This document shows, piece by piece, positions 24,047-35,813 of a stretch of DNA of 64,000 nt. Numbering within the stretch: position 1 is the first letter of the stretch; every line of letters begins with the position of its first letter. Origin of the DNA: Parapristionchus giblindavisi (Eukaryota; Nematoda; Chromadorea; Rhabditida; Diplogasteridae); assembly GCA_943737045.1 (NCBI GenBank), contig CALSFV010000023.1, positions 1,054,341-1,118,340 on the forward strand, given 5' to 3'. A model generated the notes under the pieces. It did not search any database, was not told the origin of the DNA, and saw only the letters and a program-made list of their open reading frames with translations. Made by a program: the position numbers and the translations under genes.

Positions 24047-27000
24047 TCACATATTCTTGATGCGTTCTTCCATTTCAGACAATTCATCATAAAGTACCTT
24101 AGGCATGTCAGGGCCAACCTTAAATCAATCAGAATATCAGTTATAGAATCCAATAGATACATTGTACCTGAGCCTCCAAGAATTGTCTGCTCTCGACAAT
24201 ATCTTCTTCCCAGTAATGCTTAGGGATGCTCATGAGTTCTGTCCATGAGATACGAGGAAGATCAGCGAGATTTATCGATCTAAACACAGTGGATACTGTA
24301 ACATACACTACTCCTCACTTTGCTGTCATTAAACGAACACATTAAAACGAGATTTTTGCAACGTTTCCCAAAACTGACCTTGCTATATCTCAAAACGGAG
24401 ATGTTTTATTAGTATACAATATATCTACTCTACTAACCCTCTCTTTGGAATATATCCAATGGCCGTCTTCTCAGCAATATCTTCGACTCCTTCGACTCTC
24501 TTCAGAATCCACTCAAGCACACGGATATTGTCTCCGAATCCAGGCCACAAGAACTTGTGATCGGATGTCTCACGGAACCAGTTGACGTGGAAGATTTTAG
24601 GTGCCCTGAAATCAATCAATTGTATTTTCTTCTAGTATATTGATATTGATTGATTCAATCAATATTATTCCCCATAGCTTTCCCCGTTATCGATTGATTC
24701 TTACTTATGAGGGGCCTTTCCGAGATCAAGCCAATGCTGAAGATATCGACCGAAGTTGTAGCCCATGAATGGACGCATAGCCATGGGATCGTGCATGACC
24801 TGATTACGATAGTCCATGGTTACTGTACATAGTTATAGGTTACTGTACATAGTTATAGGTTACTGTACATAGTTATAGGTTACTGTACATAGTTATAGGT
24901 TACTGTAATACCTGTTTGCCAGTGTACTCAGCAGCGGCAGTAGCTTCAGACTTGACAAGAGATCCAACCAATACTCCGTGTTGCCATGAATATGACTCAA
25001 ATACAAGAGGAACACCTTCGGGACGACGGCCACCGAAGATAATTGCATCGATAGGAACTCCTAAATGGAACCATTGGATATTATAGTTAGGCTATGGAAG
25101 CAATACCCTCGGGAGCTTCCCACTTTGGATGAATGATTGGGCATTGACCAGCGGGGGCTGTGAAACGAGAGTTAGGATGGGCTGCTTTGCCTGAAATAAA
25201 ATATTATTGATTCATCTGCAAGAACTTACAGACCACCACATTAAAATGGAGAAAAAGGATGTTCAGGGATAAATAAAAGACCTTTGTTGATTAATGATAA
25301 AATAATGATAACCTTCATCTCCAATATGCCATCTATTTCCAAGCCAATTAGTAATTTCAAGATGTTTAAGATCCTCATCAGTATATCCATTTCTCTCCTT
25401 GATTTCTTTCTCTAATCCTTCCCAGAAATACTCTCCATCAGCTGTTTCAGCTACATTGGTGAAGATTGAATTCTTCTGAAAATTAAAAAAAAACACTTTT
25501 CGATCAATCTCACCTATGACATAAAAAAATTAAAATTAAAAAAAGAAATTTAAAAAAAAACCTGGAATGAAGCCATAGCCATAGGGTTGGTCTTGTTAGA
25601 AGTTCCAGGAGCGACTCCGAAGAATCCAGCTTCAGGATTGATGGCATAGAGTCGGCCATCCGCACCAAACTTCATCCATGCGATGTCGTCACCTAAATAG
25701 AACATATCGATTGAATCAATCGATAACTCTACCGTACCAACTACGCGAACTTTCCAGCCGGGAACGGTAGGTTCGAGCATAGCGAGATTGGTCTTTCCGC
25801 AGGCAGAAGGGAACGCAGCAGCAACGAATCGCTCCTTTCCTTCAGGGTTTGTGATACCCATGATCTACAATAAATATAAAATATTCCTCAATCAATCGAT
25901 AATCAATGAATAATTAGACACTATCGGTAGAGTATACTGACAAGCATGTGTTCGGCCATCCATCCCTCGTCACGACCAATGTTGCAAGCAATACGAAGAG
26001 CGAAGCACTTCTTGCCAAGAAGCGAATTTCCTCCTGAACGGAACATTTCCGTAATCAATCATTATTGATTGATTCCTACCGTATCCAGATCCGAATGACC
26101 AAATTTCTCTCTCCTTGGGACGATGAGCAATGAGGACCTTCTCGGGATTGCATGGCCAGTGGTTAATGACCTTTTCTGAAAATCAATTAATTATTGGGTG
26201 CATTATTTTTTCACAAAAATTCACGTACGATCGACAAAATGAACTTACGTCTGACAGGTCTAGGGAGTCCAACAGAATGGATACATCTGACAAATTCATT
26301 GTCTCCTAGAGCATCCAATACTTTAGTTCCCATTCTGGTCATGGTACGCATGCACAGAACGACATAACTGGAATAGATCAATAATCATCGATCTATATTG
26401 AATCGATAATGAATACCTCGAGTCAGTAAGCTCAATTCCGATCTTAGAAAGAGGTCCTCCAATAGGTCCCATAGAGAAGGGTACGACGTACATGGGACGG
26501 CCTGATAAATGCAAATATATTAGAAATCTTATTTGGTACTCTGCTCTTTCGGCACAGTTTTGCATCCTTAAATCAATAATCTAAAATATGGTTGAATAAT
26601 TGATACCAGCCATGCATCCGGGGAAACGAGCATCCAATTCGACTCCGAATTGTTCCTCACTCATCCATTGTCCCATAATGGGTTTCACACCCTCTGGAGT
26701 GTGGGTTACCTTCAAATTACTACTACTAATATTATTATTCTATTTTGCATTTGTCTGCATGTTCTCACATATGTCGGTTCTCTCATAGAACGTGTTATGA
26801 TAAGATATTTGAATGGGGAATGCACACATAATAAACCTTTGCACTAAACAAAATTGAAATTTCTTGGGTATTTGGTAGTTCGGTGTCAGTGAAAAAGAAC
26901 ATCAAATTCCATATGAAATTTCTAACTTCATCTTTGATCTTTGGAAAGGTTGGTACGTTAATTTTCACAAGTTTTGCGTTTTATTGAAAAATATCAATGC

Positions 27001-28272
27001 TGAAAACGATGGAGATAGTTTGAAACATCGTTTTTCAGTTTTTGAAAAACAAATTCAGCAAAAAAAACTTCATTTCGCAGGGCGCATCCTTTTACAGCGC
27101 CCATGCCAGGCATTTGATTTTAGGGACAAAATATGAATGATGTCAACCATAAACCGAAACACCATTAAAGGTGGACTCCCGCGAATATTTTCGTGAACAA
27201 ACTGTAAACACAGAAAGTTAACAAAAGTTATTCTACATACAGTACACCATTTATTTAAAGCTAATTCAGCTTATTGATCGCTAGAAACATGAATAAATCA
27301 TGTTTTCAATCGCAGGCAAAGGCGCGCTTTTTGAAAATAGGAAAGTTCGGCAATAGGATTCGAACCCTCGGCCATGCGCTATCTAGTCAGAAGTGTTACC
27401 AGTGCGCTAAGGGATTGAATGGGGTGTCACTCACTCTTCTTGCATATCACTTTACACTTGTATAAGCGAGATGCAAGATATTTGCATGAACATTCGCGGG
27501 TCTCCACCTTTAAGCAAAAGTATTATTAATTCAAAAATTCACTTTTCAAAATTTATATTTAATGTGAATGCAATCATATGCTTGTACAATCTCATTCATT
27601 GACTTACCGAGTCGTATTTCTCCTTAGTCACCATAAAAGTCTTGGATTCGACACGAGCTACATCACGAGGATCGGTACGGCACAGATAGCTAAGAATGGA
27701 CTTAGAACTTAACTAAGCTTAACTTAAAGACTTACTTGTTCTCGTAAGCCTTAAGTGGGGTAAGTACACCTCTCTCAACGAGTTTGTCAATGATCTCATC
27801 TGATTCCTTCTGTGATCCGTCACAAATGTAGATACCTTAACAAATCGCCGTAAGTCTCTAAGTTCACTAAGCTCTTATCGGTTTTTAAGGTCGCTAAGGT
27901 CATAAGTACCGTTGACACTTACCAGCTGGGTTCATCAACTCTGCCTTCTCTGCTACGAATCTTTGCACCTTTGGGGACAGAGAGCCAAAGTCTCCCTAAA
28001 TTTCACATATTAAAAAAATATTATGAAAATCCCTTCAAAAACGGTATCTTCAATTTCCTTTCATAGGATTAGTATATAAAACAATGAGATGGACGAAAGA
28101 TCATTCATTATATATTATATTATTATACCTTGAAGATGGGAATATGATTGAGACGATGAGTGACGACTTCAGTGACGACCTACGGTGCATGAAGAATTAG
28201 ATAACCAATTCATGTATCGATTACCTGGAAGTCATCCTTGCCAAGAGGTTGAAGACAGCGACTACCTGACAT
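24047..28272 (-). CDS. Phosphoenolpyruvate carboxykinase (GTP), complete multi-exon gene
   Basis: PEPCK converts oxaloacetate and GTP to phosphoenolpyruvate, CO2 and GDP, the first committed step of gluconeogenesis. The start ATG at 28272 ([15 protein letters not shown]) lies seven bases after TTCAG, a possible trans-splice acceptor. Exons in order carry [103 protein letters not shown] (substrate loop), [48 protein letters not shown], and [13 protein letters not shown] (P-loop with the reactive cysteine). Then come [19 protein letters not shown] (metal site), [65 protein letters not shown] and [13 protein letters not shown]. Stop TGA is at 24047. All key blocks are present and the length looks normal. 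An extra segment ([14 protein letters not shown]) precedes TNWLG. Intron 26711-27607 contains a TTAA-flanked element. Confidence 0.95.
24821..24908. repeat. 20-bp tandem repeat, 4.4 copies, in a PEPCK intron
   Basis: TACTGTACATAGTTATAGGT is repeated four times without change, then a partial TACTGTAA. It fills most of the 112-bp intron 24800-24911. Identical copies imply recent expansion. Confidence 0.95.
27165..27513. mobile_element. TTAA-flanked TIR element with tRNA-like core
   Basis: Begins TTAAAGGTGGACTCCCGCGA and ends TCGCGGGTCTCCACCTTTAA-like, giving about 25-bp inverted termini and TTAA at both edges, as piggyBac-type elements leave. The interior holds a minus-strand tRNA-like module. 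It sits in the largest PEPCK intron. Confidence 0.75.
27349..27419 (-). other. tRNA-like module inside the TTAA element
   Basis: On the minus strand, TTAGCGCACTGGT resembles an A box and GGGTTCGAATCC is a good B box, about 40 bases apart. Acceptor and T stems do not pair well, so it is not annotated as a tRNA. Confidence 0.55.
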
Positions 28273-30167
28273 AATCACCTGAACGATAGGGATTACGGTA
28301 GAATTATTGAGATGAGTAGGGTACGATAGCAGATATAAGGTACAACAGGCAACGCGGTACTGTAGATGATATGTACTACGGTAGGATATTGTAGATCATA
28401 CTAGAAAGACAACGGAGAAACGTAGAGACACAATACTCAAATGTGAAATGAAGATGATGAGTGATAGAAGTGCATGTTGCTTGCCTTGATCTTTTCGTTG
28501 TGCCACTTCCTCCTCTCTATCTCTCCTTTGGCTTCTCCCTCTCCCTTTCACTCTACCCGTCGATCATCAACTTCCTCTCCCTCTCCCTTTCTGTTTCTCC
28601 CTCTCCATCTCCATCACTTCCCCTACTGATCTTTATCTTAACGTAAGTGTATCATGATTGACTATCCTATTGAATGAAAGATACGTGCAGACACTCATGA
28701 GAACATTGAATATGATCAGAGAATTAGAGATCAACGAATCATCTTTGTTATTCACTTCAAATTAGCTACACTTTTGTTCAAAGTCGCGTAAAGAAAAGAA
28801 AGAAAGGAACATGCTCTAAACTTATTATTAGATCATTGGAGGAGCAAATGCCAAAGTTCTTCATAGAGAGAGACGAAATGGACATAATTGAAAGCATGAG
28901 GATTTAGAAAAGCCCCCTCATCTCCCTATTGGGTCACGCATCTGACAATCGAATGAGGACCACGAAGGAGGACTTGAGGAGATCTAGAGAGAGAAATGAA
29001 TGCATCACATATTTTACTTCCCCCATAGTATTATAATTCCGACATATATTTTCTCGTACGCCGTCGAGTGGTAAAACGCCGCTGACTACGCTGACTTTGG
29101 GTCCCGCATCTGCATACGCCTCGAGCAGAAAATAAAGAGAAGTATTGAATATCATGTGTGAACAATAAAAGTGAAAACAAAACAAATTTCGTGACTTTCT
29201 GGTTTTGTAGTAATCTATGGTAGTTAAAGAAAGTGTGATGGAATGCGCAACAAGAGATGAGAGTCTTAAATTGTCTGGGGATTTTTGTTAAACGTTAAAA
29301 ATTTTTTGAAGAATAACAAGAACGTGAAAGCTGAGAGAAAGTTGTTTGTCTCGAGATAGAAAAGACGAAGAGATATCGACCAGTCTTGTGGAGAGGACAG
29401 AAGGAGAGGGAGAGAAGGAGAGGGAGAGGGACAGAGGAGCGTAGTGCAGAGGGAGGAGGATGTTGATCGATGGGCCAGACTCGGAAGGGTTGCACGTATT
29501 CTATGGAAGTGGATGGCAGCTGACGAAGGAGAAGAAATAATAGAATGAGAATAGAAGAGACAATGAAAGTACATATTCCTTAGCAAATAATAACGATATA
29601 TTTACCAATTATGGGGGAATAGAAGAAGACAATATATAATAAGAGGCTTATACTATAATAATATCATTTCGAATTATGGTAATAAAAAAAAGATAAACAC
29701 AAATGTACATCATAACTGTGTATCTATTTTGCAATTTCTAATCCCTTTTAAATATATATGCCCAAAATGAAAATAACCCAAAGCATAGATAATCTTTTTA
29801 GTGTACAGTACATGAGATAGTGGCTTACTAGGACTTCTCTCTCACAGTATTTTTAGTTGCGACATTGGCAGATAATCTATCATTACAATCTACATTAGAA
29901 GGTGAAAACACTTATACAAGTTGGAGAGTTCACTGAACTATCGAAATAATGAAAGTTTCGAAGGTCAAAAACAACTATCTAAGTGTGTGTTAAATTGAAA
30001 CAGACAAGAATAGCATGAATCAATTTATTACTGGAATGTCAAAGCAGTTTCAAAGAAAATACCAATTAACAATACCAAATGTAATAGCCAATAACTGTAC
30101 GATAAAATGCTAAATTATTCTCGTTGTACAGAAAAAAAACGCGTAATTATTTATTATTGGATTCGGT
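28273..30167. other. Region upstream of PEPCK: pyrimidine and purine tracts, no gene recognised
   Basis: 28490-28640 is CT-rich (CTCCCTCTCCC words) and 29390-29460 is GA-rich (GGAGAGGGAGAGAAGG). Open frames here are low complexity. Short charged stretches (for example 28930-29010 on the plus strand) have no recognisable family. Confidence 0.4.
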
Positions 30168-33100
30168 TCATATTCTTGGGGTTTCGACTTGATTGGGTAG
30201 TGGGAAAGGTTGAACATAGGCAGGAGCACTCTCATGATGAATGACTATTTGTGCTGTGGGATACACTGTAGGATAGAAATTTGTGATGGAATTAGAGTAG
30301 CTTGGAGGGGCACACGAGGGGCATGGGTGCTCAAAGATTTATAATATTATTTGGTTTATCGAAATTTATTGTCAGTTTGATCATTGTAGTATAGAACACG
30401 AATAATCCATAAAATCATCTCTTTTTCTTTATTATTTTCGATCGATCGATCAACAAATAAATAAAGATGAATCATAAATGATTACCATATGAGAGTGTTC
30501 TGTCGTCGGATATTGATTGATCACTCGAGGATAATCAGAGTACGGTGGTGGGGGTGGTAGATCGTACATCTTTAAAGGATACTTAATCATATCTCCACAA
30601 AATGGATCTCCATTTATTATCATAGGGAAATTCTCATATAGAACATTCGGTCTTGCAAAGCATACAATATTTCGATATGACAATACGTTACTGCAATATA
30701 TTATAGTAAACAATATTACTATATTGCATAAACGCACAATATTTTTAGGGTTAAAATATCAAAATTAAATGAAAGCACACTCACAGCATTATTATGATTC
30801 AACGGAGCACAGGGTAGTGGGGCAATCGTATTCCGACCACGGGATACTGTAAATCGATATTTATTTAATATTCTTGACGTTTATGTTGTAGCACAAAAAT
30901 CATTTGTATTCTAGTAATTTTTGATTCTTGGTTTGCTATTGATATATGTATTTTCTCATGGATAATATTCAGGTGGAGTTTCCCCCGATATGGTTGTACT
31001 TATCATTCATTAATTTTATATAGTGCATCGTCTAGACTACATATCCCACGATAAGAGACATTAATTCTATGTTGCAGCTGCATACACTTTTAATGTACCC
31101 ACAGTGTTTTTTATCTTGTACTATTAGTATTATCATGCACGTTATGTAAAAAAAACCGAGCAAAACAGACGCATGCTAACAAGTACAAATCTTTCAAAAT
31201 GAATTTGCTCACTCCATAATGATGACTATGATTGGTTTTTGCAAAACTTGGTCCTGTTGCGCAATTTTGCAAAACATAACTTCATCAAAGAAGGAGACCC
31301 TTGAGTTCGCATGACTGACTCCCGCAACGATTAACACGGGGCTGAATGTTAATTTTGTATGGAAATTAGCATGAGGGACAATGGGAAAGTGAGAAAGTCG
31401 AGTATGCAAATCGGAAAGGCATTAAAAGTTGTACTTTCAATGCGCATAACAAGCTTCAAATATATTATCAAGCAATATGAAATGTGTCGTTCGGTTCGTG
31501 TGGTAAATCTCTATCATTCTACCCGAAAAGTCTTGTTACGAGAAAACTCGAGGGTCTCCATCTTTAAAATTGAGCTAGACCGCTAGACTTCCAAAATTTT
31601 TCATGTACAATACTTGATATTTCATAATAGCTGTCATTTCGCCATCTAAGGGTCGAAGTCCCATGGGGAAACATTTGGGAAATACTTTTAAGGCGCTGAA
31701 TCGGATTCATCTTAAACCCTTTCAGTCAACCATACTATTAAAATCATTGAGTTTGGTATCCTATCACGAAAAGCTCAAACATTGTAACGTTCCATTTAAA
31801 CAAAATTCATCATTTATGTCCAAGAAACTGCTACATATTACACTACAACTGCACTGGTATCCATGAAGCGTGACAATTGAGAGCACCATTGAGACGGAAT
31901 TCACTGTCAAATGAAGTGCCACAGGAGTAGGAGAATCATTTGTCATTACTCTTCCTATCCTTTGACGTCACATTTGTCAGTTAAAAGGTTTGGAATGTTC
32001 CATGGATACTGATACGTACTTGTCAAAGCAGTCTCATATGACATAGGTCCGATGAGAGGTGGTTTAGGAGGAGGATATAAGAGAAGACGAAGACCATGAC
32101 GAACTGTGGGGAAGAATGTAAAGGCGAACATCAGAGCAACAACTGAATTGGATGAATAATGTGTGCAAAATAGAATCTTTATAATGAGATATACTCAAAA
32201 GACTTTATGTTGCGTGTACTCATAGAAAATTATCTCAACACAACGATTCCCTGAGTGAAATATTTATTTACTTACATAGAATTTTATATAATCTTTACCA
32301 ATGAACATTTTCTCCGTTTGAATAATTTCTCTCTTTCTAATAACAAAAAGAGCGATGCGTGGCATTCAGCTGATGAGTTTTCCTAATTTTCTGTATATAT
32401 TTTGAGAGCTTTAAAATTCTATATACAAACTACAAAGTACTTCTAAAATTTGTGTCATGTTGGGTAACATGTGAAATGAAGATTGTTTTCAAGATGGAGA
32501 TGAATTATGATTACTTGGATAGACTTCGTGCATGACAAGAACTCCAAGTTGACTTGTGTAAGTGATATCAGCTGAATGTGGCATATCAAGGAAGATAAAG
32601 AATGCCCATGCTGAAATATTTATATTATAATAGTGTAGATTATGCTGAAATGTGTATAAACTAATGGTTCTCTTTGTATTACATTTCATTAGAAAAGAAA
32701 TATTCAGATAAAGAAAAATCTGTCTTCAATATGAAAATACCACTACCAAAAGAATAAACTGCATTTGTATATGTTATCACTAAAAATATCTTTTGCTTTT
32801 TTCGCACGCTTTCGCCATGGTATACTTGTGCATTTCGGTAAAATGTAATATTAGTTTCATATGCTTACTGAGTCCTGGTATGTGCATGAGTACAGTAGTC
32901 GATGCATAAAGAATGCAAAGGAAAAATTGTCGCTTAGCGAGAGGATCGGAACTCTGATGAGTGAGAAACCGAACTGTCATCTTAAATAAATAAATCATGG
33001 TTGGACTCTATAATTTTTCAGGTATTTGCTTCTCCATTTTTCTTCGTGAAAACACATCTTATGGCAAAATATAACGAGCTTTTTTATATTCTGGATTGTT

Positions 33101-34543
33101 TGAAAAAAACATATTCCTTTTTACACAGAAACAATTGCAGTTACATATCTACATTTCCATCATATTTTCAACGAAATAAAATAGATGACTTACAATCCAT
33201 ATCATGAGACCAGTTGTGATCCAAAACATGATAATGATGAGAAGACTCGCCTTAATAATATTCAGTAATTAGATTGTATTGTATTCCGAGTGGCAATGAG
33301 GATTATGATGGTTTAAAGAAATCGTTGTTAATAGTCTCTAATTTGTTTTTTTTAAATATTTTATCTTTTCCCACTTTTTATTTGTACTCTGTGAGTGAGA
33401 ACACCTTTAACAAGAACTCTGTCATTTTACCCAAGATATGATTACATAGAAGATACCGACCTTGGCTGCCTCTTCTGACGGTGAAACGTGGACAAAAGCG
33501 AGCACAATCGAAATGAACATGGAAATAATGAAAAATGTCCTGCAAAAATATTTGATACTGGCTTCGAATGGTGGTAATCAGTAGATCAACAGGAAAAATG
33601 AATACTTGGTCAAAGTTCCATCTGCGTGTTCATCTTCTTTCGAGTATACGGTGTTGGCTGTTATCAGGAAGGATACCGTACCCATGGATAGATAATACAT
33701 TGATAACATAAATGCAAATTGGGACAGAATCTCGAAGAAATCATTTGTTGAGCTGAAAAATAGCCAAATAATGATATTTTAATGGGGGCAAAGAGCAATT
33801 TGTCCTAGACTTCAATTAATACTAATAATAATTTTATCCCCCCCCCCGCATTCCGAATGATGATTAATGCAAGACGTTGGTTTATGGTTACAAGATCTTA
33901 TTCAATGAAACATTCTCTTTCTCCGAATTCATTTCATTTAATCACCTGTTTCATTATACAAGAAACAAGAGGGCTATTTCTAGTATAATGACGTATCTGG
34001 ACGAATTATGATGCAAAAGGCATGTACTAAATGGGTTTGATCTAATAATATTGTAGAATGAATCATGATTTCAGCATGATTCACTGTGAGAAATCAAATG
34101 ATAAAGACTTACTCGTTTCTTATCAATCTCATTGTACCGACTACTTCGTAAATGAGCTCTATTGCTTCCTGAATGTTTATTCCATTGCATTGCAGAATTT
34201 AAGTTTTCGTACACAATTTGTTATTTCATTGTACTGTGGTTAATTAGAACAAAATTGATTCGAGGAAAACTTACTTTTACAGTAATAATTAAGCTAATAC
34301 AAAAAAGGTGGCAGTAAACATAATCCCGTGTTCTAGAACGATTCAAACTCCTGAAAATATCATTTGTTTGAATACCGAGTAAAAAGCAAATGAAAACATT
34401 GTACTGCAATCCTTGCTAACCACCAAAGAATCTGTCCTTACTGTAAAGGAATAATTTGAGTGCCTTGCTTACCGTATCAAATACGATACTCCAACGAGCA
34501 CTAATATATTGTAACCCATATGAATGAGCACCAAAATATCCAT
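30168..34543 (-). CDS. Seven-transmembrane protein 1, unclassified receptor-like
   Basis: Start ATG 34543 (MDILVLIHMGYNILVLVGVS, TM1). Phase-consistent exons give SLNRSRTRDYVYCHLFCISL (TM2), EAIELIYEVVGTMRLIRN, FAFMLSMYYLSMGTVSFLIT (TM3) with a KEDEHADGT loop, FFIISMFISIVLAFVHVS (TM4), SLLIIIMFWITTGLMIWI (TM5), QFFLCILYASTTVLMHIPGL (TM6), and VALMFAFTFFPTVRHGLRL (TM7) followed by YPPPKPPLIGP. An exon near 30800 reads SRGRNTIAPLPCAPL. A further open exon (30466-30690) is proline-rich with PPPPPYSDYPRV, but its phase does not fit, so the C-terminus is uncertain; one reading stops at 30688. An acceptor just before the ATG implies an upstream or trans-spliced exon. It is a distant tandem paralogue of the gene at 35.8-40.5 kb. 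I cannot name its class; a chemoreceptor role is inference. Confidence 0.7.
31276..31572. repeat. TIR element related to the TTAAAGGTGGA family
   Basis: Left CAAAGAAGGAGACCCTTGAG and right CTCGAGGGTCTCCATCTTTAA are inverted. The right 100 bp matches 54015-54110 in reverse, including GGTAGAATGATAGAGAT-like sequence. It lies in an intron or 3' region of 7TM gene 1. Confidence 0.65.
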
Positions 34544-34546
34544 TGT

Positions 34547-34846
34547 ATAACTGAAACTCATCTTAATTCAATGTTCTTACGAATAATAAATCAGATGATA
34601 TCCGTACAAAGAGGAGGATAATGAGCGTTATGAGTGATAATGGAGAAGTGCAATAGAGGAAAAGTACAAGTATGGATACAATATTGGTTCAAGTTCAGAC
34701 GGAGAGACATACAGCTAGGAATACTCATTTATGTGTTAGGTATCGTTTATTATCATGAAGAGGTGAATGAACAACGAACGTTCATAACAATCTTCTAAGA
34801 AAATAACTGAAACTCATCTTAATTCAATGTCCTTACGAATAATAAA
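34547..34846. repeat. 44-bp direct repeat flanking ~210 bp at the 5' end of 7TM gene 1
   Basis: ATAACTGAAACTCATCTTAA and the following 24 bases occur at 34547-34590 and 34803-34846 with one or two differences. The proximal copy includes the splice acceptor (minus-strand TTTCAG) beside the start codon, so that site is duplicated. Confidence 0.8.
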
Positions 34847-35813
34847 ATACTTTGTTGATAATGATTATACTTCATTCAAAGATTTGTTAGAGATGTACGT
34901 GAGAAGTTAGATAGCAAACAAGCTTATAAGGACATGATGACTAAATGCTACAGTACGTTCAAAGGATAGGAGGAAGGTAAGGTACTCTTAAGACAGATGT
35001 CAAGTCAATACCTAGATTGCAGGTTCGAGTTAGATAGAGTGATAGAGAGAGAGAAATAGATATGACTATCTGGATATTATATCTAACTGCTTCGGGTTGT
35101 CTTGGAAACGTTGAATAGAATGAGAGAATGGAGACAAACAGATACTTAGTAAGTCACACATCGGACACTTCATATCAATCAACTACATACAAATGGTTTT
35201 TGATTCTCAAGGTTTTTTCTCCACGCCCACAATTCTAGATTGGAGAATATGTACTCGCACTTCATTAAAGGAGAAGCGAATGATTTGTAAGGTGTACAGT
35301 CCTTTCGAGAGTACTCTACTCATTTCCGTTGTACTATTCTTAATCTATCGCATAGTTACAAGTACACCATGATAAACAGACTTTTTTTATTAATGATGCA
35401 CATTCGAATGAATATTACTCACCATATTATGGACAAATAGAGCTGATATGTGAATGTGAAAACAACAATTGGGATAGTTGTGGTAATCAGTGGTGTATAC
35501 AAAAGGAATATATAATGAGCTCCATTGAGTATTACCGATTTGTTTACCAACTCTGCACCACTGAAGCCAATGATCAAACAAATAATAATATTTATCATTC
35601 CCCAGACCGTAGAGGAACTCGAGAAAATGAAAGTTGATGAATATTACGATGAGGATTCATTCATCATAAATATGTACATACAAATTATGACCAAGAGAAA
35701 GAGAGATAATGAATAGCAAAAAGTTCAGATTTATGAAATTACATAGTAATCATTAACAATTACTCCTAAGAGTATCTTAGTGAGCATAAAAGAAACAAGA
35801 TTATGGAGAATTC
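34847..35813. other. Intergenic between tandem 7TM genes
   Basis: A plus-strand open stretch (35525-35716, QTVEELEKMKVDEYYDEDSF) is charged and gene-like but has no supporting neighbours or recognised family. Nothing else is clear. Confidence 0.3.

Noticed and set aside
24821..24908. Direct repeats as a CRISPR array
   Set aside because: Units are contiguous without spacers, lie in an intron of a eukaryotic gene, and no cas genes exist.
28461..28646. Ser/Leu/Pro-rich frame
   Set aside because: It is a translation of a CT-rich tract. The matching minus-strand frames at 29266-29586 are the same artefact of GA-rich sequence.
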